A stretch of 41,071 nucleotides of DNA from Pirellulales bacterium (GTDB lineage: Bacteria > Planctomycetota > Planctomycetia > Pirellulales > JADZDJ01). Shown one piece after another: positions 15,484 to 24,030 of this stretch. A program made the translations under genes and the position numbers. Numbering within the stretch: position 1 is the stretch's first letter; each line of letters starts with the position of its first letter. The DNA is taken from NCBI GenBank assembly GCA_035656635.1, contig DASRSD010000019.1, forward strand, positions 1-41,071. The letters run 5' to 3'. The notes below the pieces were generated by a model that was given only the letters and a program-made list of their open reading frames with translations, was not told the DNA's origin and ran no database searches.

Positions 15484-16842
15484 ATGAAAATGGACCAATT
15501 GATTGTCACAATATTCAGCGCGATTTGTTTTGTGGCAATTGCACAGATACCCATTGCCCGCGTTTGCCGACGCAATCCGGTCATTCGCTCCTGGAAATAT
15601 TTAATCATCATGCTCTCATTGCTGTGGGGGCTTTTCTTTGTCATCCGCGTTTACACGCTGAGAGATCTTCCCGGAGCCAGGGCAGACTCCACGACTCACG
15701 AATTTAATGCTCACAAAATTGCGGACTATATTCGAGCGGGTGATGTGAGATCGGCTTTCAGTATGGGCGGAATCGGGAACTATGGTTTTGATTTTGCCGT
15801 TGGAACCATTTATGCCTTTACCAACGCCCCCGATCAGGCCGTCATGGCCTTATTTACGTTGATGGCCTTTAGCGGCTTACTTACACTGCTTGATGTTTTA
15901 GCTCGCAGCACGCAAGCCACGGCAATGCCCTTTTGGGTAGTCGTCATCGTATGCGCCTATCCGGAAGCGTTATTTTTCGCTTCCGACACGCTCAAGGAGG
16001 GACCAGTTTTATGGGGCGCATGCAACATGTTACGTCTCATCGTTCCTGATCCTACACGCAAAGGTGTCCGCCGTTGGATAGCGCCGATCGCCGGCACAGC
16101 CACATTTATGTTCCTCAGACCGCACATTGCCTTCATGTGGCTAATGGCGATTGGAGCAACGGTTATCATTAAGCAACGACGCTGGGGCTTGGCATTTTTG
16201 ATGCTCATCGTAATCAGTCTTGCCGGTTTGTTGATGGTTTTGATGGCGCCGCTGCAGTTCAGAGCGGTCCTCCAACGCGGGATGTTCGAAACCCTGGAGG
16301 GTTCGGTCCACATGACAGGAATCGATGTCGGTGGGTCGCAAATCTTTTACGATACAGGCGCCCCCATCCCCGCTGTGACTGGCGCCACCCTTTTATTTTT
16401 AAGGCCCTTTCCATGGGAAGCTCCCCACTGGATTGCATTTCTTGCTGGCGCTGAAGCTTGGTTTCTGACGACCGTGATGATCATCTCGTGGCTAAATCTC
16501 CGCCATTGGCGAAGATTTGCGACCCGCCCCTTGATGCTCACAAGCTTGATCGTCGCGATATTGATGGCTTTCTTCTTTACCTACATACCAAATTTAGGTT
16601 TGGTCGTACGGCAACGGATTCAATTTTTTCCTGCAATGATGGTCTTGGCTGCCACCCCAGGTTTGATTCGCCGCTCGCGGTTGTATCAACCACAGTTACA
16701 GTCAGGTTTCCCGTTGCCGATCAGACCTGCTAAACAGCGAATAATTCCTGTCGGAGCGCGGCCCATGGCAATTCCGGCTCTTCGCCCGCCACTACCACGG
16801 CGGTTTACCGTCACGGCTCCACGTCGGCCACCCCCTCACTAG
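15484..16842 (+). CDS. Multi-spanning membrane protein, candidate polysaccharide polymerase (Wzy-like)
   Basis: 452 residues with roughly ten hydrophobic segments and a large loop around residues 250-290. The segment VVIVCAYPEALFFASDTLKEGPVLWGACNMLRLI resembles the helix with a charged Lys-Glu turn seen in EpsG/Wzy-type polymerases, and the R-P-H-I-A-F element (about 205) also fits. These proteins are poorly conserved, so this rests on topology and on the locus position between two glycosyltransferases. The last 45 residues are unusual: proline- and arginine-rich (PALRPPLPRRFTVTAPRRPP), probably cytoplasmic. It could instead be a lipid-linked-sugar glycosyltransferase (GT39-like). Confidence 0.55.
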   Translation: MKMDQLIVTIFSAICFVAIAQIPIARVCRRNPVIRSWKYLIIMLSLLWGLFFVIRVYTLRDLPGARADSTTHEFNAHKIADYIRAGDVRSAFSMGGIGNYGFDFAVGTIYAFTNAPDQAVMALFTLMAFSGLLTLLDVLARSTQATAMPFWVVVIVCAYPEALFFASDTLKEGPVLWGACNMLRLIVPDPTRKGVRRWIAPIAGTATFMFLRPHIAFMWLMAIGATVIIKQRRWGLAFLMLIVISLAGLLMVLMAPLQFRAVLQRGMFETLEGSVHMTGIDVGGSQIFYDTGAPIPAVTGATLLFLRPFPWEAPHWIAFLAGAEAWFLTTVMIISWLNLRHWRRFATRPLMLTSLIVAILMAFFFTYIPNLGLVVRQRIQFFPAMMVLAATPGLIRRSRLYQPQLQSGFPLPIRPAKQRIIPVGARPMAIPALRPPLPRRFTVTAPRRPPPH

Positions 16843-16975
16843 CCAACTCATCGATCGCGCTAAATTCAAACAGATTCCGCTGGTTCGGCATCCGAACTAC
16901 AACCGTGGGACGGTTTGCAGGGGTGACTTTTTCCCGGAATCTGACAATGGTCAAATCGAACGGGCTTAAATAACG

Positions 16976-17725
16976 ATGTCGCGCCTGGCAAAAAAATTGC
17001 GAGCGAAGTTAGTCGACGACCAAACCAACGATTGGCGGACTTATCATAAGATGGTTGCCTCGCTGCTTCGGCCTGGAATCAGAGTACTTGATGTGGGCTG
17101 TGGAGTAGGGCACGTCGCGCCGTTTCCATGGGATCAATATCCTGATGTGGAAGTCATCGGTATTGATCCGAATCCCGAAGCTAATCACAACACGAATTTG
17201 AATCGCTTTGAACTACTCAAAGATTTCTCGAATTGGCCCGTCGAGGACAATAGCATTGACCTTGTTCTTTCGCGGTACGTGTTGGAACACGTCGAGAATC
17301 CGGAGGATTTTTTTGCAAACCTGACGCGGGTGTTAAAGCCGGGTGGGCAATTCATCGCCCTGACTCCCAACCATCGTCATCCGGCAGTCATTTGTTCCGG
17401 CATATTGCCCCTGAGAGTAAAGCAAAGAATTTTAAAGGCTACCACCGGGGTTCAGGAATCCGATGTCTTTCCCACTTGGTACCGAATAAACACCTTAAGC
17501 AAACTTCGGCGGTACGCACAAAAATTCGATTTGCAAATTGAACATCTCGATGCCCGTGAGTATGGCCCGACTGGTTATTTGGACTTCAACGTGTTTGGAT
17601 TTTTGGTGTCTTATACTTACTACGAAGCAGTCCGGTGGCTATTTCTTGAACGCTGGTTCGGTGCATCCATTACGGTAGTTCTTCGCAAACCCGGATTAAA
17701 CCCCAAGATTCTTTCGTCCACTTAA
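16976..17725 (+). CDS. Class I SAM-dependent methyltransferase (2)
   Basis: 249 residues. SAM binding is shown by RVLDVGCGVGHVAPF (about 36-50), the acidic loop VIGIDPNPEAN and the SRYVLEHVENPEDFF motif. The PGGQFIALTPN block after it is typical of small-molecule or sugar methyltransferases. The C-terminal 80 residues have no clear assignment. The frame is separated from both neighbours by about 135-140 bases. Which glycan position it methylates cannot be read from the sequence. Confidence 0.85.
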   Translation: MSRLAKKLRAKLVDDQTNDWRTYHKMVASLLRPGIRVLDVGCGVGHVAPFPWDQYPDVEVIGIDPNPEANHNTNLNRFELLKDFSNWPVEDNSIDLVLSRYVLEHVENPEDFFANLTRVLKPGGQFIALTPNHRHPAVICSGILPLRVKQRILKATTGVQESDVFPTWYRINTLSKLRRYAQKFDLQIEHLDAREYGPTGYLDFNVFGFLVSYTYYEAVRWLFLERWFGASITVVLRKPGLNPKILSST

Positions 17726-17867
17726 GAAGATAGTCAACGGCGTCGCTCTCGTCTGAATACGTTGCTGCTTCGCCGTTTCTATGACCTAATTATGTCGCGA
17801 TCGAAAAATCCATCCTGACGATTCTATTTCTATTGTCAGCAAAAACGAGTAACTTCCGGAGACGGTT

Positions 17868-18575
17868 ATGAGTGTCGCGACTCAGAGGTATATAACAGGC
17901 GAATACGACGTCGATTTCGGCGACGACCAGTTCAAAGCCGAGCAGATACTTCGGCTGCTCGCAAACATACCCGATTTAAAAATGCTGTCGAGTTATGCGG
18001 ATGTCGGTTGTGGAAACGGCGGCACATTCGCAGGAATCTATGATGGGCTTATCCGCTTTGGCTGCCCACTTGAGCGCGCTGTCGGTTATGACCTTCTTCC
18101 GGAGGAAAAGTTTCGTGCACATGGGCGCGCTGGGATCAGCTATAAACGGATGAATTTTTTTGAAGACGATCAAGACTTCGATTTGATTACGTTGAATGAT
18201 GTCATCGAGCATGTTCTTAAGCCGCAGGAATTTTGTTCAAAAATAAGCCAGCGAGCGCGATACGTTGCTTTCCATATTCCATTGGACGATCGGCTTAGTG
18301 TACTTTTCACCAACCAGTTTAACTGTCGCTTACAAAGCGTCGGACATGTTAGCTTCTGGAGTCCGGCGACAGCACTGAATTTGCTGACCGCCTCAGGATT
18401 GCTGCCCATTCACTGCTGCTTTACACCTGGCTTTAAAGCGCCGTCGAGTCGCGCACGTTTAATCCAACGCTTAGCACATCCATTCCGTTGGATCATGTGG
18501 CGTATTAATCCAGGTCTTATGTCTGCAACGATTGGCGGCGTCAGTTTGGCAGTCCTATGTCGAGGCCAAAAGTGA
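17868..18575 (+). CDS. Class I methyltransferase-like protein (3)
   Basis: 235 residues. The SAM motif is YADVGCGNGGTF (about 43-54), followed by AVGYDLLPEE and DFDLITLNDVIEHVLKPQEF, so the core fold is clear. The later half is divergent, with the segment FHIPLDDRLSVLFTNQFNCR in place of the usual PGG loop. RBS: CGGAGACGG lies before the ATG at 17868. It overlaps the next glycosyltransferase by 19 bases, so the two are probably coupled. It could modify the glycan or a lipid intermediate; the substrate is unknown. Confidence 0.8.
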   Translation: MSVATQRYITGEYDVDFGDDQFKAEQILRLLANIPDLKMLSSYADVGCGNGGTFAGIYDGLIRFGCPLERAVGYDLLPEEKFRAHGRAGISYKRMNFFEDDQDFDLITLNDVIEHVLKPQEFCSKISQRARYVAFHIPLDDRLSVLFTNQFNCRLQSVGHVSFWSPATALNLLTASGLLPIHCCFTPGFKAPSSRARLIQRLAHPFRWIMWRINPGLMSATIGGVSLAVLCRGQK

Positions 18576-19768
18576 CTCATTCCGACCCGTTGCCTACTGT
18601 GCCGAGCCGCTCATTGCGAATGGTTTATATGACTACTGCCCCTATCGCCCTACGCAGTCTGTGCGCCGGGCAGTTGGCGTTTTATCGTCATCAAGGTTAC
18701 GAGGTAATCGCTATCGCGAATCCAGGCGAGGACCTGGATGTGGTTGCCAGCCTTGAGGGCGTCCGAACTATGGCTGTTCCAATGCAGCGGGAAATTCGAC
18801 CACTGGCCGATGTTGTTTCACTTTGGCGCTTATGCAGATTATTTCGCCGCCTCCGTCCTGAAATCGTTACCACCGCCACCGCCAAGGCCAGCCTGCTAGG
18901 CTTGCTGGCAGCAAGGCTCTCGGGAGTTCCGGCGCGAATTTATCAGCTGTGGGGACTGCGACTGGAAACGACTCACGGTCTCAAGCGCCGAATCCTGAAA
19001 ATTGCCGAGTGGATCACCGTGGCCTGCGCTCATCGTGTGATCTGTGTCAGCGACAGCTTGCGTCGCGAGTATATCGCCTGCCATTGTGCTCCCTTGGAAA
19101 AAACGGTCGTTCTATTAAACGGGTCCTCCAACGGCGTCGACGCCTCGCGATTTACGCAAACTTCCGCAGTTAAATCGGCTGCCGAGAATCTCCGGGCCCA
19201 ATGGCAGATTGCAGGTGCTGACCCCGTGATCGGCTTTGTGGGTCGCTTTGTTCACGACAAGGGCATTGTGAATTTGATCGATGCTTTCGACGAAGTGCTC
19301 AAGTCGCGGCCGGATGCATGGCTTTTGCTGGTCGGAGACTACGAGTCGGGAGATCCAGTGCCAGATGCGTATGTTCACCGGATTGCCACACATCCGCGCA
19401 TTATCCGGACGGGCTTCATTCGCGATCTAGCGCCGTATTACGGAGTCATGTCCGTACTAGCTCTCCCCACGTATCGAGAAGGGTTTCCCAATGTTGTTTT
19501 GGAGGCTGGCGCCGCGGAATTACCCGTGGTAGCGTTTAGGGCTACAGGCGCTGTCGATGCCGTCCAAGACAACGTAACCGGGGCCTTAGTGGAAATTGGC
19601 GATTCCCACGGGTTAGCATCTGCCTTGTTACGGTATCTTAACGATGAAGAACGCCGCCGCTGCCACGGTCAAGCAGCCCGTCAGCGAGTTTTGCGAGATT
19701 TTAGCCGCGAGCAAATATGGGAGGCCTTGGATTCCCAGTTTCGCGAAGTGTTGGCGCAAGCCAAGTGA
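18557..19768 (+). CDS. Family 4 (GT-B) glycosyltransferase (2)
   Basis: 403 residues from the ATG at 18557, which overlaps the previous gene by 19 bases. The ATG at 18620 is a serious alternative, because the family core begins at MVYMTTAPIALRSLCAGQLA there. The N-terminal half contains GEDLDVV and the RPEIVTTATAKASLLGLLAA block of the GT4 subgroup related to enzymes such as WbpJ/EpsD; the C-terminal half contains VIGFVGRFVHDKGIVNLIDA and the E-x7-E motif YREGFPNVVLEAGAAELPVV. It should add a sugar to the growing lipid-linked unit. Donor specificity is not predictable. It is the last gene before a 349-base gap. Confidence 0.88.
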   Translation: MSRPKVTHSDPLPTVPSRSLRMVYMTTAPIALRSLCAGQLAFYRHQGYEVIAIANPGEDLDVVASLEGVRTMAVPMQREIRPLADVVSLWRLCRLFRRLRPEIVTTATAKASLLGLLAARLSGVPARIYQLWGLRLETTHGLKRRILKIAEWITVACAHRVICVSDSLRREYIACHCAPLEKTVVLLNGSSNGVDASRFTQTSAVKSAAENLRAQWQIAGADPVIGFVGRFVHDKGIVNLIDAFDEVLKSRPDAWLLLVGDYESGDPVPDAYVHRIATHPRIIRTGFIRDLAPYYGVMSVLALPTYREGFPNVVLEAGAAELPVVAFRATGAVDAVQDNVTGALVEIGDSHGLASALLRYLNDEERRRCHGQAARQRVLRDFSREQIWEALDSQFREVLAQAK

Positions 19769-20117
19769 TCTGTGTCAGTATAGCGGTAATCTCTGCGCAA
19801 TTTTAACTGACAGTATATGGACGAGCCAGTTTCGTATGACCAAAACCCAGGCACACGAGCAAACGGGTGCGACGGACCGGCCGCAGCCGCTCGCCACAAT
19901 CTGATAGTGCGTCAGTCAATCCAGCGATCATGCCCGTGGTATGGCGCCGAGTTGGCCTCAATGCTGCTGAACCGTCGATCGTCCTGTGATCGGTTGATTT
20001 GACACGCGATTCCACGGCCATAGCCGCCGATGGGACTCTCGATTAAAGTAGATTTAGAATCGATCGCACAATTTGCATTACATAGTACGAATCAAACCCA
20101 ATATTCCCTAGGTTTCC
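19769..20117. other. 349-base intergenic region before the UDP-sugar dehydrogenase
   Basis: No coding region is convincing. A 7-base inverted repeat, TGTCAGT (19773-19779) and ACTGACA (19806-19812), has a 26-base loop. A TTGACA-like hexamer lies at 19997-20002, but without a good -10 at the right distance. The gap may separate a second transcription unit (dehydrogenase and epimerase) from the rest of the locus. Confidence 0.35.
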
Positions 20118-21434
20118 ATGCCCGATCTCAGCTCCGCAATCTTGAAAAAGTCCGCCACGGTCGGCGTCATTGGTTTGGGATATGTCGGAATTCCGCTGAT
20201 TCAAGCATTTGTCAAAGCCGGATATAGCACGATGGGCTTTGACATCGATTCGACCAAAGTCGATCGGCTTTTGGCAGGACAAAGCTACATCGGGCACATT
20301 CCATCGAGTTGGATCAGCGAATGCATTCAATCGCAGCGTTTTGTGCCCACTGCCGACATGCAGCGGTTAAAAGAAGCCGACGCCATTTTGATTTGCGTGC
20401 CGACGCCGCTGAATGAAAGTCGCGATCCTGATCTAAGCTATATCGAAGCCACAGCACGCCAAATTGCCGCAGTCCTCCGGCCAGGACAACTCATTGTCCT
20501 CGAAAGCACTACCTATCCCGGCACTACGCGCGATGTCGTGCTGCCCATTTTAGCCGCCACCGGGTTGAAACCTGGACAAGATTTTTTCTTGGCTTACAGC
20601 CCGGAACGAGAAGACCCAGGTAACCCGAACTATACGGCCAGTGCAATTCCCAAGGTCGTCGGCGGCATCGATCCGGGTAGTTCTGAATTGGCCCAGTCAC
20701 TCTATCGCCAAGCGGTGGTGCAAGTAATTCCGGTAAGCAGTTGCGAAGTAGCCGAGGCCTGCAAAATTCTCGAAAACACGTACCGTTCGGTGAATATTGC
20801 CATGGTGAATGAATTGAAGGTGTTATTCGACCGCATCGGAATCGACGTGTGGGATGTCATCGACGCTGCCAAGACCAAGCCGTTTGGCTTTCAGGCGTTT
20901 TATCCAGGGCCCGGGCTGGGCGGACATTGTATTCCAATCGATCCGTTTTATTTGAGTTGGGTGGCTCGCAAGCACGGAATGATCACACGCTTTATTGAGC
21001 TGGCCGGAGAAATCAACACCGGAATGCCACTTTACGTCATTAGTCGGCTGATCGAGGCCTTGAACAATGTCGGCAAACCAGTGCGGGGAAGTAAAATTGG
21101 CCTGCTTGGCGTTGCCTACAAGAAAGACGTTGACGACCCACGAGAAAGCCCGTCGTTCGAATTACTGGAAATGCTCATGGCGCGTGGAGCGATCCTAAGT
21201 TATAACGATCCGCATGTTCCACGAATGCCTCAAATGCGCCATCACCGTTTGCCAGAAATGCACAGCCAAGCTCTCACGGCCGAATATTTGGCAGCCCAAG
21301 ATTGTGTCTTGATTGCGACCGACCACTCGGCATACGACTACGATTTTATCGTACAACATTCCCGCTTGGTGATTGACACGCGGAATGCTACGCGGCATGT
21401 TCGCCAGGGTAGGGAGAAGATTTGCAAGGCTTAA
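20118..21434 (+). CDS. UDP-N-acetylhexosamine-type 6-dehydrogenase (nucleotide sugar dehydrogenase)
   Basis: 438 residues. The NAD-binding motif GVIGLGYVGIPL is at about 15-26, and GPGLGGHCIPIDPFYLSW contains the catalytic Cys271. The segment SPEREDPGNPNYTASAIPKV is the form found in WbpA/WecC/WbpO-type enzymes (UDP-GlcNAc or UDP-ManNAc or UDP-GalNAc oxidation) more than in UDP-glucose dehydrogenases. It would perform two successive NAD-dependent oxidations to a UDP-uronic acid. The ATG at 20118 follows a weak pyrimidine-rich leader. Its 3' end is followed after 88 bases by a UDP-uronate 4-epimerase-like gene. Confidence 0.92.
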   Translation: MPDLSSAILKKSATVGVIGLGYVGIPLIQAFVKAGYSTMGFDIDSTKVDRLLAGQSYIGHIPSSWISECIQSQRFVPTADMQRLKEADAILICVPTPLNESRDPDLSYIEATARQIAAVLRPGQLIVLESTTYPGTTRDVVLPILAATGLKPGQDFFLAYSPEREDPGNPNYTASAIPKVVGGIDPGSSELAQSLYRQAVVQVIPVSSCEVAEACKILENTYRSVNIAMVNELKVLFDRIGIDVWDVIDAAKTKPFGFQAFYPGPGLGGHCIPIDPFYLSWVARKHGMITRFIELAGEINTGMPLYVISRLIEALNNVGKPVRGSKIGLLGVAYKKDVDDPRESPSFELLEMLMARGAILSYNDPHVPRMPQMRHHRLPEMHSQALTAEYLAAQDCVLIATDHSAYDYDFIVQHSRLVIDTRNATRHVRQGREKICKA

Positions 21435-21522
21435 GGGCTGTTTGTCGGACCTCTCTCGGTTGCGAACCTATGAGAAGTTATTCTTCTCGTTCCTGAAATC
21501 GTCTGACGAAAGCTACACACAA

Positions 21523-22527
21523 ATGGCTGAACGCTACTTAGTGACGGGGGTTACAGGCTTCATCGGCAACGTCGTCTGTCGGCTTCTGCTTGATGCCGGC
21601 CATGTCGTCGTCGGAGTCGACAATCTGAATGCCGCTTATGATCCAAAACTAAAAGAGTGGCGATTGGCCCAACTAACTTCATTGCCCTGCTTTCAATTTC
21701 ATCGGCTCGATTTTACTGATCTAACTGCGATCGAGCAGGTATTTGAAAACAGCGCCGGCCACGATGCTAAGACCCCAACTTTCGCTGGTGTACTCCATTT
21801 GGGTGCGCGGGCAGGAGTGCAACCTTCGGTCGACGACCCTTTGATTTACCTCCGCACAAATACCGAAGGAACGCTGAATGTGTTGGAATTGTGCCGCCGC
21901 CATGGCGTACCCAAATTCGTGTTGGCTTCGACTTCCAGCTTGTACGGCGCGCATAATCAAGTGCCGTTTTCGGAAGATGCCGATACCAGTCGACCTCTTT
22001 CGCCGTATGCCGCTACAAAAAAAGCAGCCGAAGCTCTGGCGTTCACGTATCATCATTTGCACAAAATTGATGTCAGCATCGTGCGATACTTCACCGTCTA
22101 CGGACCTGCTGGCCGGCCCGACATGAGCATTTTCCGCTTCATCCGCTGGATTGCCGAAGGCGTACCAATTGCCCTCACCGGCGACGGGGAACAAAAACGC
22201 GATTTCACTTATGTCGATGACATTGCGCGCGGCACCGTAGCCGCATTGAAGCCATTAGGATTTGAAGTGATCAATCTAGGCGGCGACCGATTGACTTCTA
22301 TGAATTCTGCCATCGGGCAAATTGCGAAATTGCTGGGCCGCGAGCCAATCATCAATCGCCGTCCCATGCATCCGGCAGATGTGCCTGCCACTTGGGCAAA
22401 TGTCGATAAAGCGAAACGATTGCTGGGCTGGACGCCGCAAATATCGCTTGAGGAAGGCCTGCGCCGGACCGTAGCCTGGTACCAAGAAAATCGCGACCTA
22501 GCCATGCAGCTCAGCTTGGGGCAGTAA
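21523..22527 (+). CDS. NAD-dependent epimerase, UDP-glucuronate 4-epimerase-like
   Basis: 334 residues from the ATG at 21523, where the protein starts AERYLVTGVTGFIGNVVC, the SDR nucleotide-binding strand. The frame is open further upstream (to 21373), but overlaps the dehydrogenase gene with unmatched sequence. GVTGFIG, the ASTSSLYG serine block and SPYAATKKAAE (catalytic Tyr and Lys) are present, and VDNLNAAYDPKLKEWRLAQL is typical of GlcA 4-epimerases. It probably converts the UDP-uronic acid made by the preceding dehydrogenase to its galacto-form. The gene ends 32 bases before the convergent kinase, and is the last gene of the + locus. Confidence 0.9.
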   Translation: MAERYLVTGVTGFIGNVVCRLLLDAGHVVVGVDNLNAAYDPKLKEWRLAQLTSLPCFQFHRLDFTDLTAIEQVFENSAGHDAKTPTFAGVLHLGARAGVQPSVDDPLIYLRTNTEGTLNVLELCRRHGVPKFVLASTSSLYGAHNQVPFSEDADTSRPLSPYAATKKAAEALAFTYHHLHKIDVSIVRYFTVYGPAGRPDMSIFRFIRWIAEGVPIALTGDGEQKRDFTYVDDIARGTVAALKPLGFEVINLGGDRLTSMNSAIGQIAKLLGREPIINRRPMHPADVPATWANVDKAKRLLGWTPQISLEEGLRRTVAWYQENRDLAMQLSLGQ

Positions 22528-22559
22528 CGGCTTAGCCGGCCCGTTGCGTTCATGGCAGC

Positions 22560-23546
22560 TTATGCCGGAATGCGCTGCCGCAAAGTTGCAATCTCCAATC
22601 GCATGAGGCGCTCGGCAGTTTCGCGCGCTGTGTGAGGTCGCCGGAGCGGATCCTGTGCGGTCAGACAACGCACTAGCTGAGCCACTTCTTCCTGCACTTG
22701 CGGCGCCGAATTACGCAAATTGAGCAATCGTGCGGTGCGCTTGAATTCCACCAGGTCGGGCAAATGATCGGGCATGGCTGGCAATTTTCCGGCCAGCATC
22801 TCATACAGTGTCAGGCCGAGGCTGTATAAATCGCTGCGCTCATCGGCGGGCCGGCCGAAAAACATCTCCGGCGCTAAATATTTTGGCGTGCCGAGCAGCG
22901 GCTGGCCATATAGAGTCGGATCGGACATCTCGGCGGCATCGTCCAGACGGCGCGTGCATGTCAGATCGAGCAAGGTTACATGCCCATTGGGGGCCAGCAG
23001 CAGATTACGTGGCTTGATATCGCCGTGAAGGTAACCTGCCGTGTGCAAAGCCCCCAGCGCTTGAGCCGCCTGCCGAGCAATCCACAAGGCCACAGGTACG
23101 TTCAATTGGCCGCGCACGGCCAACGTGGAAGCCACACTGGAAGCCGTAAGATGTGGTAGCACCAAATAATACGGCGGCCGGTGAATGTGAGCCGCTAAAA
23201 CCGGCAGCAAATGCTTGTGGGCTACGCAACGGCCGACCGTGGCTTCTTGTCGGATGCGCGCCACGGCTGCCGGATGATCGTGCCACTCTTCACGCAGTAC
23301 TTTAATCACATATGCGGGCGCCAAATTCGCGTCGTCTTTCGCTTCAGCGGGTCGCGCACGATAAGCTCGCGTCAACGTTCCTTCCCTCAGCCGCGAGACT
23401 AGCAGCCACGGACCCAACCGCAACGGTGCGGTAACCGCCGTGCGATTTTCAACTGCGGAGGTCTTGATTGAATTCAGCGCACCCGTCCAGTCAGCGCGCA
23501 GCGGCGTGCTGCCAAATGCCTGATCGGATGCAAGAGATGCCGACAT
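22560..23546 (-). CDS. Soluble serine/threonine protein kinase with atypical DFG motif
   Basis: 328 residues with no membrane segment. Kinase motifs: Lys82 in YVIKVL, Glu101 in the C-helix, HGDIKPRN (Asp176, Asn181), DLT in place of DFG (Asp194), GTPKYLAPE and DLYSLGLTLYEML. The catalytic Asp, Lys and metal Asp are retained, so the enzyme may be active, but the glycine loop is degenerate (SRLREGTLTRAYRA) and the catalytic-loop Arg is replaced by Gly, so activation by loop phosphorylation is unlikely. Such HGD kinases are common in planctomycetes. It may serve signalling linked to the adjacent transporter genes, or be unrelated. The ATG at 23546 is the first start of the frame; residues 1-40 are unstructured. 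Confidence 0.85.
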   Translation of the reverse strand: MSASLASDQAFGSTPLRADWTGALNSIKTSAVENRTAVTAPLRLGPWLLVSRLREGTLTRAYRARPAEAKDDANLAPAYVIKVLREEWHDHPAAVARIRQEATVGRCVAHKHLLPVLAAHIHRPPYYLVLPHLTASSVASTLAVRGQLNVPVALWIARQAAQALGALHTAGYLHGDIKPRNLLLAPNGHVTLLDLTCTRRLDDAAEMSDPTLYGQPLLGTPKYLAPEMFFGRPADERSDLYSLGLTLYEMLAGKLPAMPDHLPDLVEFKRTARLLNLRNSAPQVQEEVAQLVRCLTAQDPLRRPHTARETAERLMRLEIATLRQRIPA

Positions 23547-23692
23547 TGCAAAGCGAGCGAGGAGGGACGTGCGGGCGGAAAACGAGGAGGGCTAGTCGTT
23601 GTTATCGGCCAATCGACTGACAAGAATTGAACCCATTGATCATGTTGCTCGCAACATTCTTCATCCAGAATGGGGCCAATGCCTGGATGCGA

Positions 23693-24001
23693 TTAATGCC
23701 CCTGCGGACCGTGCCCGCCTTGCATTTCCCGGCGCTGCTCTGTTGCTTCCAGCTCACGCCCCTCGGGACTGTCTTGGGTGGAGCGCACAGCCGATGTTCC
23801 CCGCCGGGCCATTAGAAACATAAAAATTCCGAACGCCAACATGACCAAACCGCACCACAAATTCACGTTGTAGCCCAGGGAGTTGTCGTAAATAACGTGT
23901 TTTTCGAGGATGTCGAATTGCGTCAAGATGCCAAACGCCACCAGCATTGCGCCAAGCACGGCAAACAACAAGCCAATTGGAAAGCGAATATCCAGGTGCA
24001 T
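23693..24001 (-). CDS. Small two-helix membrane protein next to the symporter
   Basis: 102 residues from the ATG at 24001, preceded by AAAGGAAC as ribosome binding site; upstream codons (to 24106) overlap the symporter gene and are not needed. Two hydrophobic helices (MHLDIRFPIGLLFAVLGAML and LWCGLVMLAFGIFMFLMARR) are followed by a charged tail rich in Glu and Arg. There is no known enzymatic motif. The gene lies 29 bases after the sodium/solute symporter in the same direction and has the look of a small accessory subunit for it, which is inference. Confidence 0.65.
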   Translation of the reverse strand: MHLDIRFPIGLLFAVLGAMLVAFGILTQFDILEKHVIYDNSLGYNVNLWCGLVMLAFGIFMFLMARRGTSAVRSTQDSPEGRELEATEQRREMQGGHGPQGH

Positions 24002-24030
24002 GAATTGTTCCTTTTGCAGGTGGCAATGAG

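Noticed and set aside
19773-19812. TGTCAGT/ACTGACA inverted repeat as a terminator
   Set aside because: The stem is only 7 bases with a 26-base loop and there is no T-run after it; kept only as a note in the intergenic entry.
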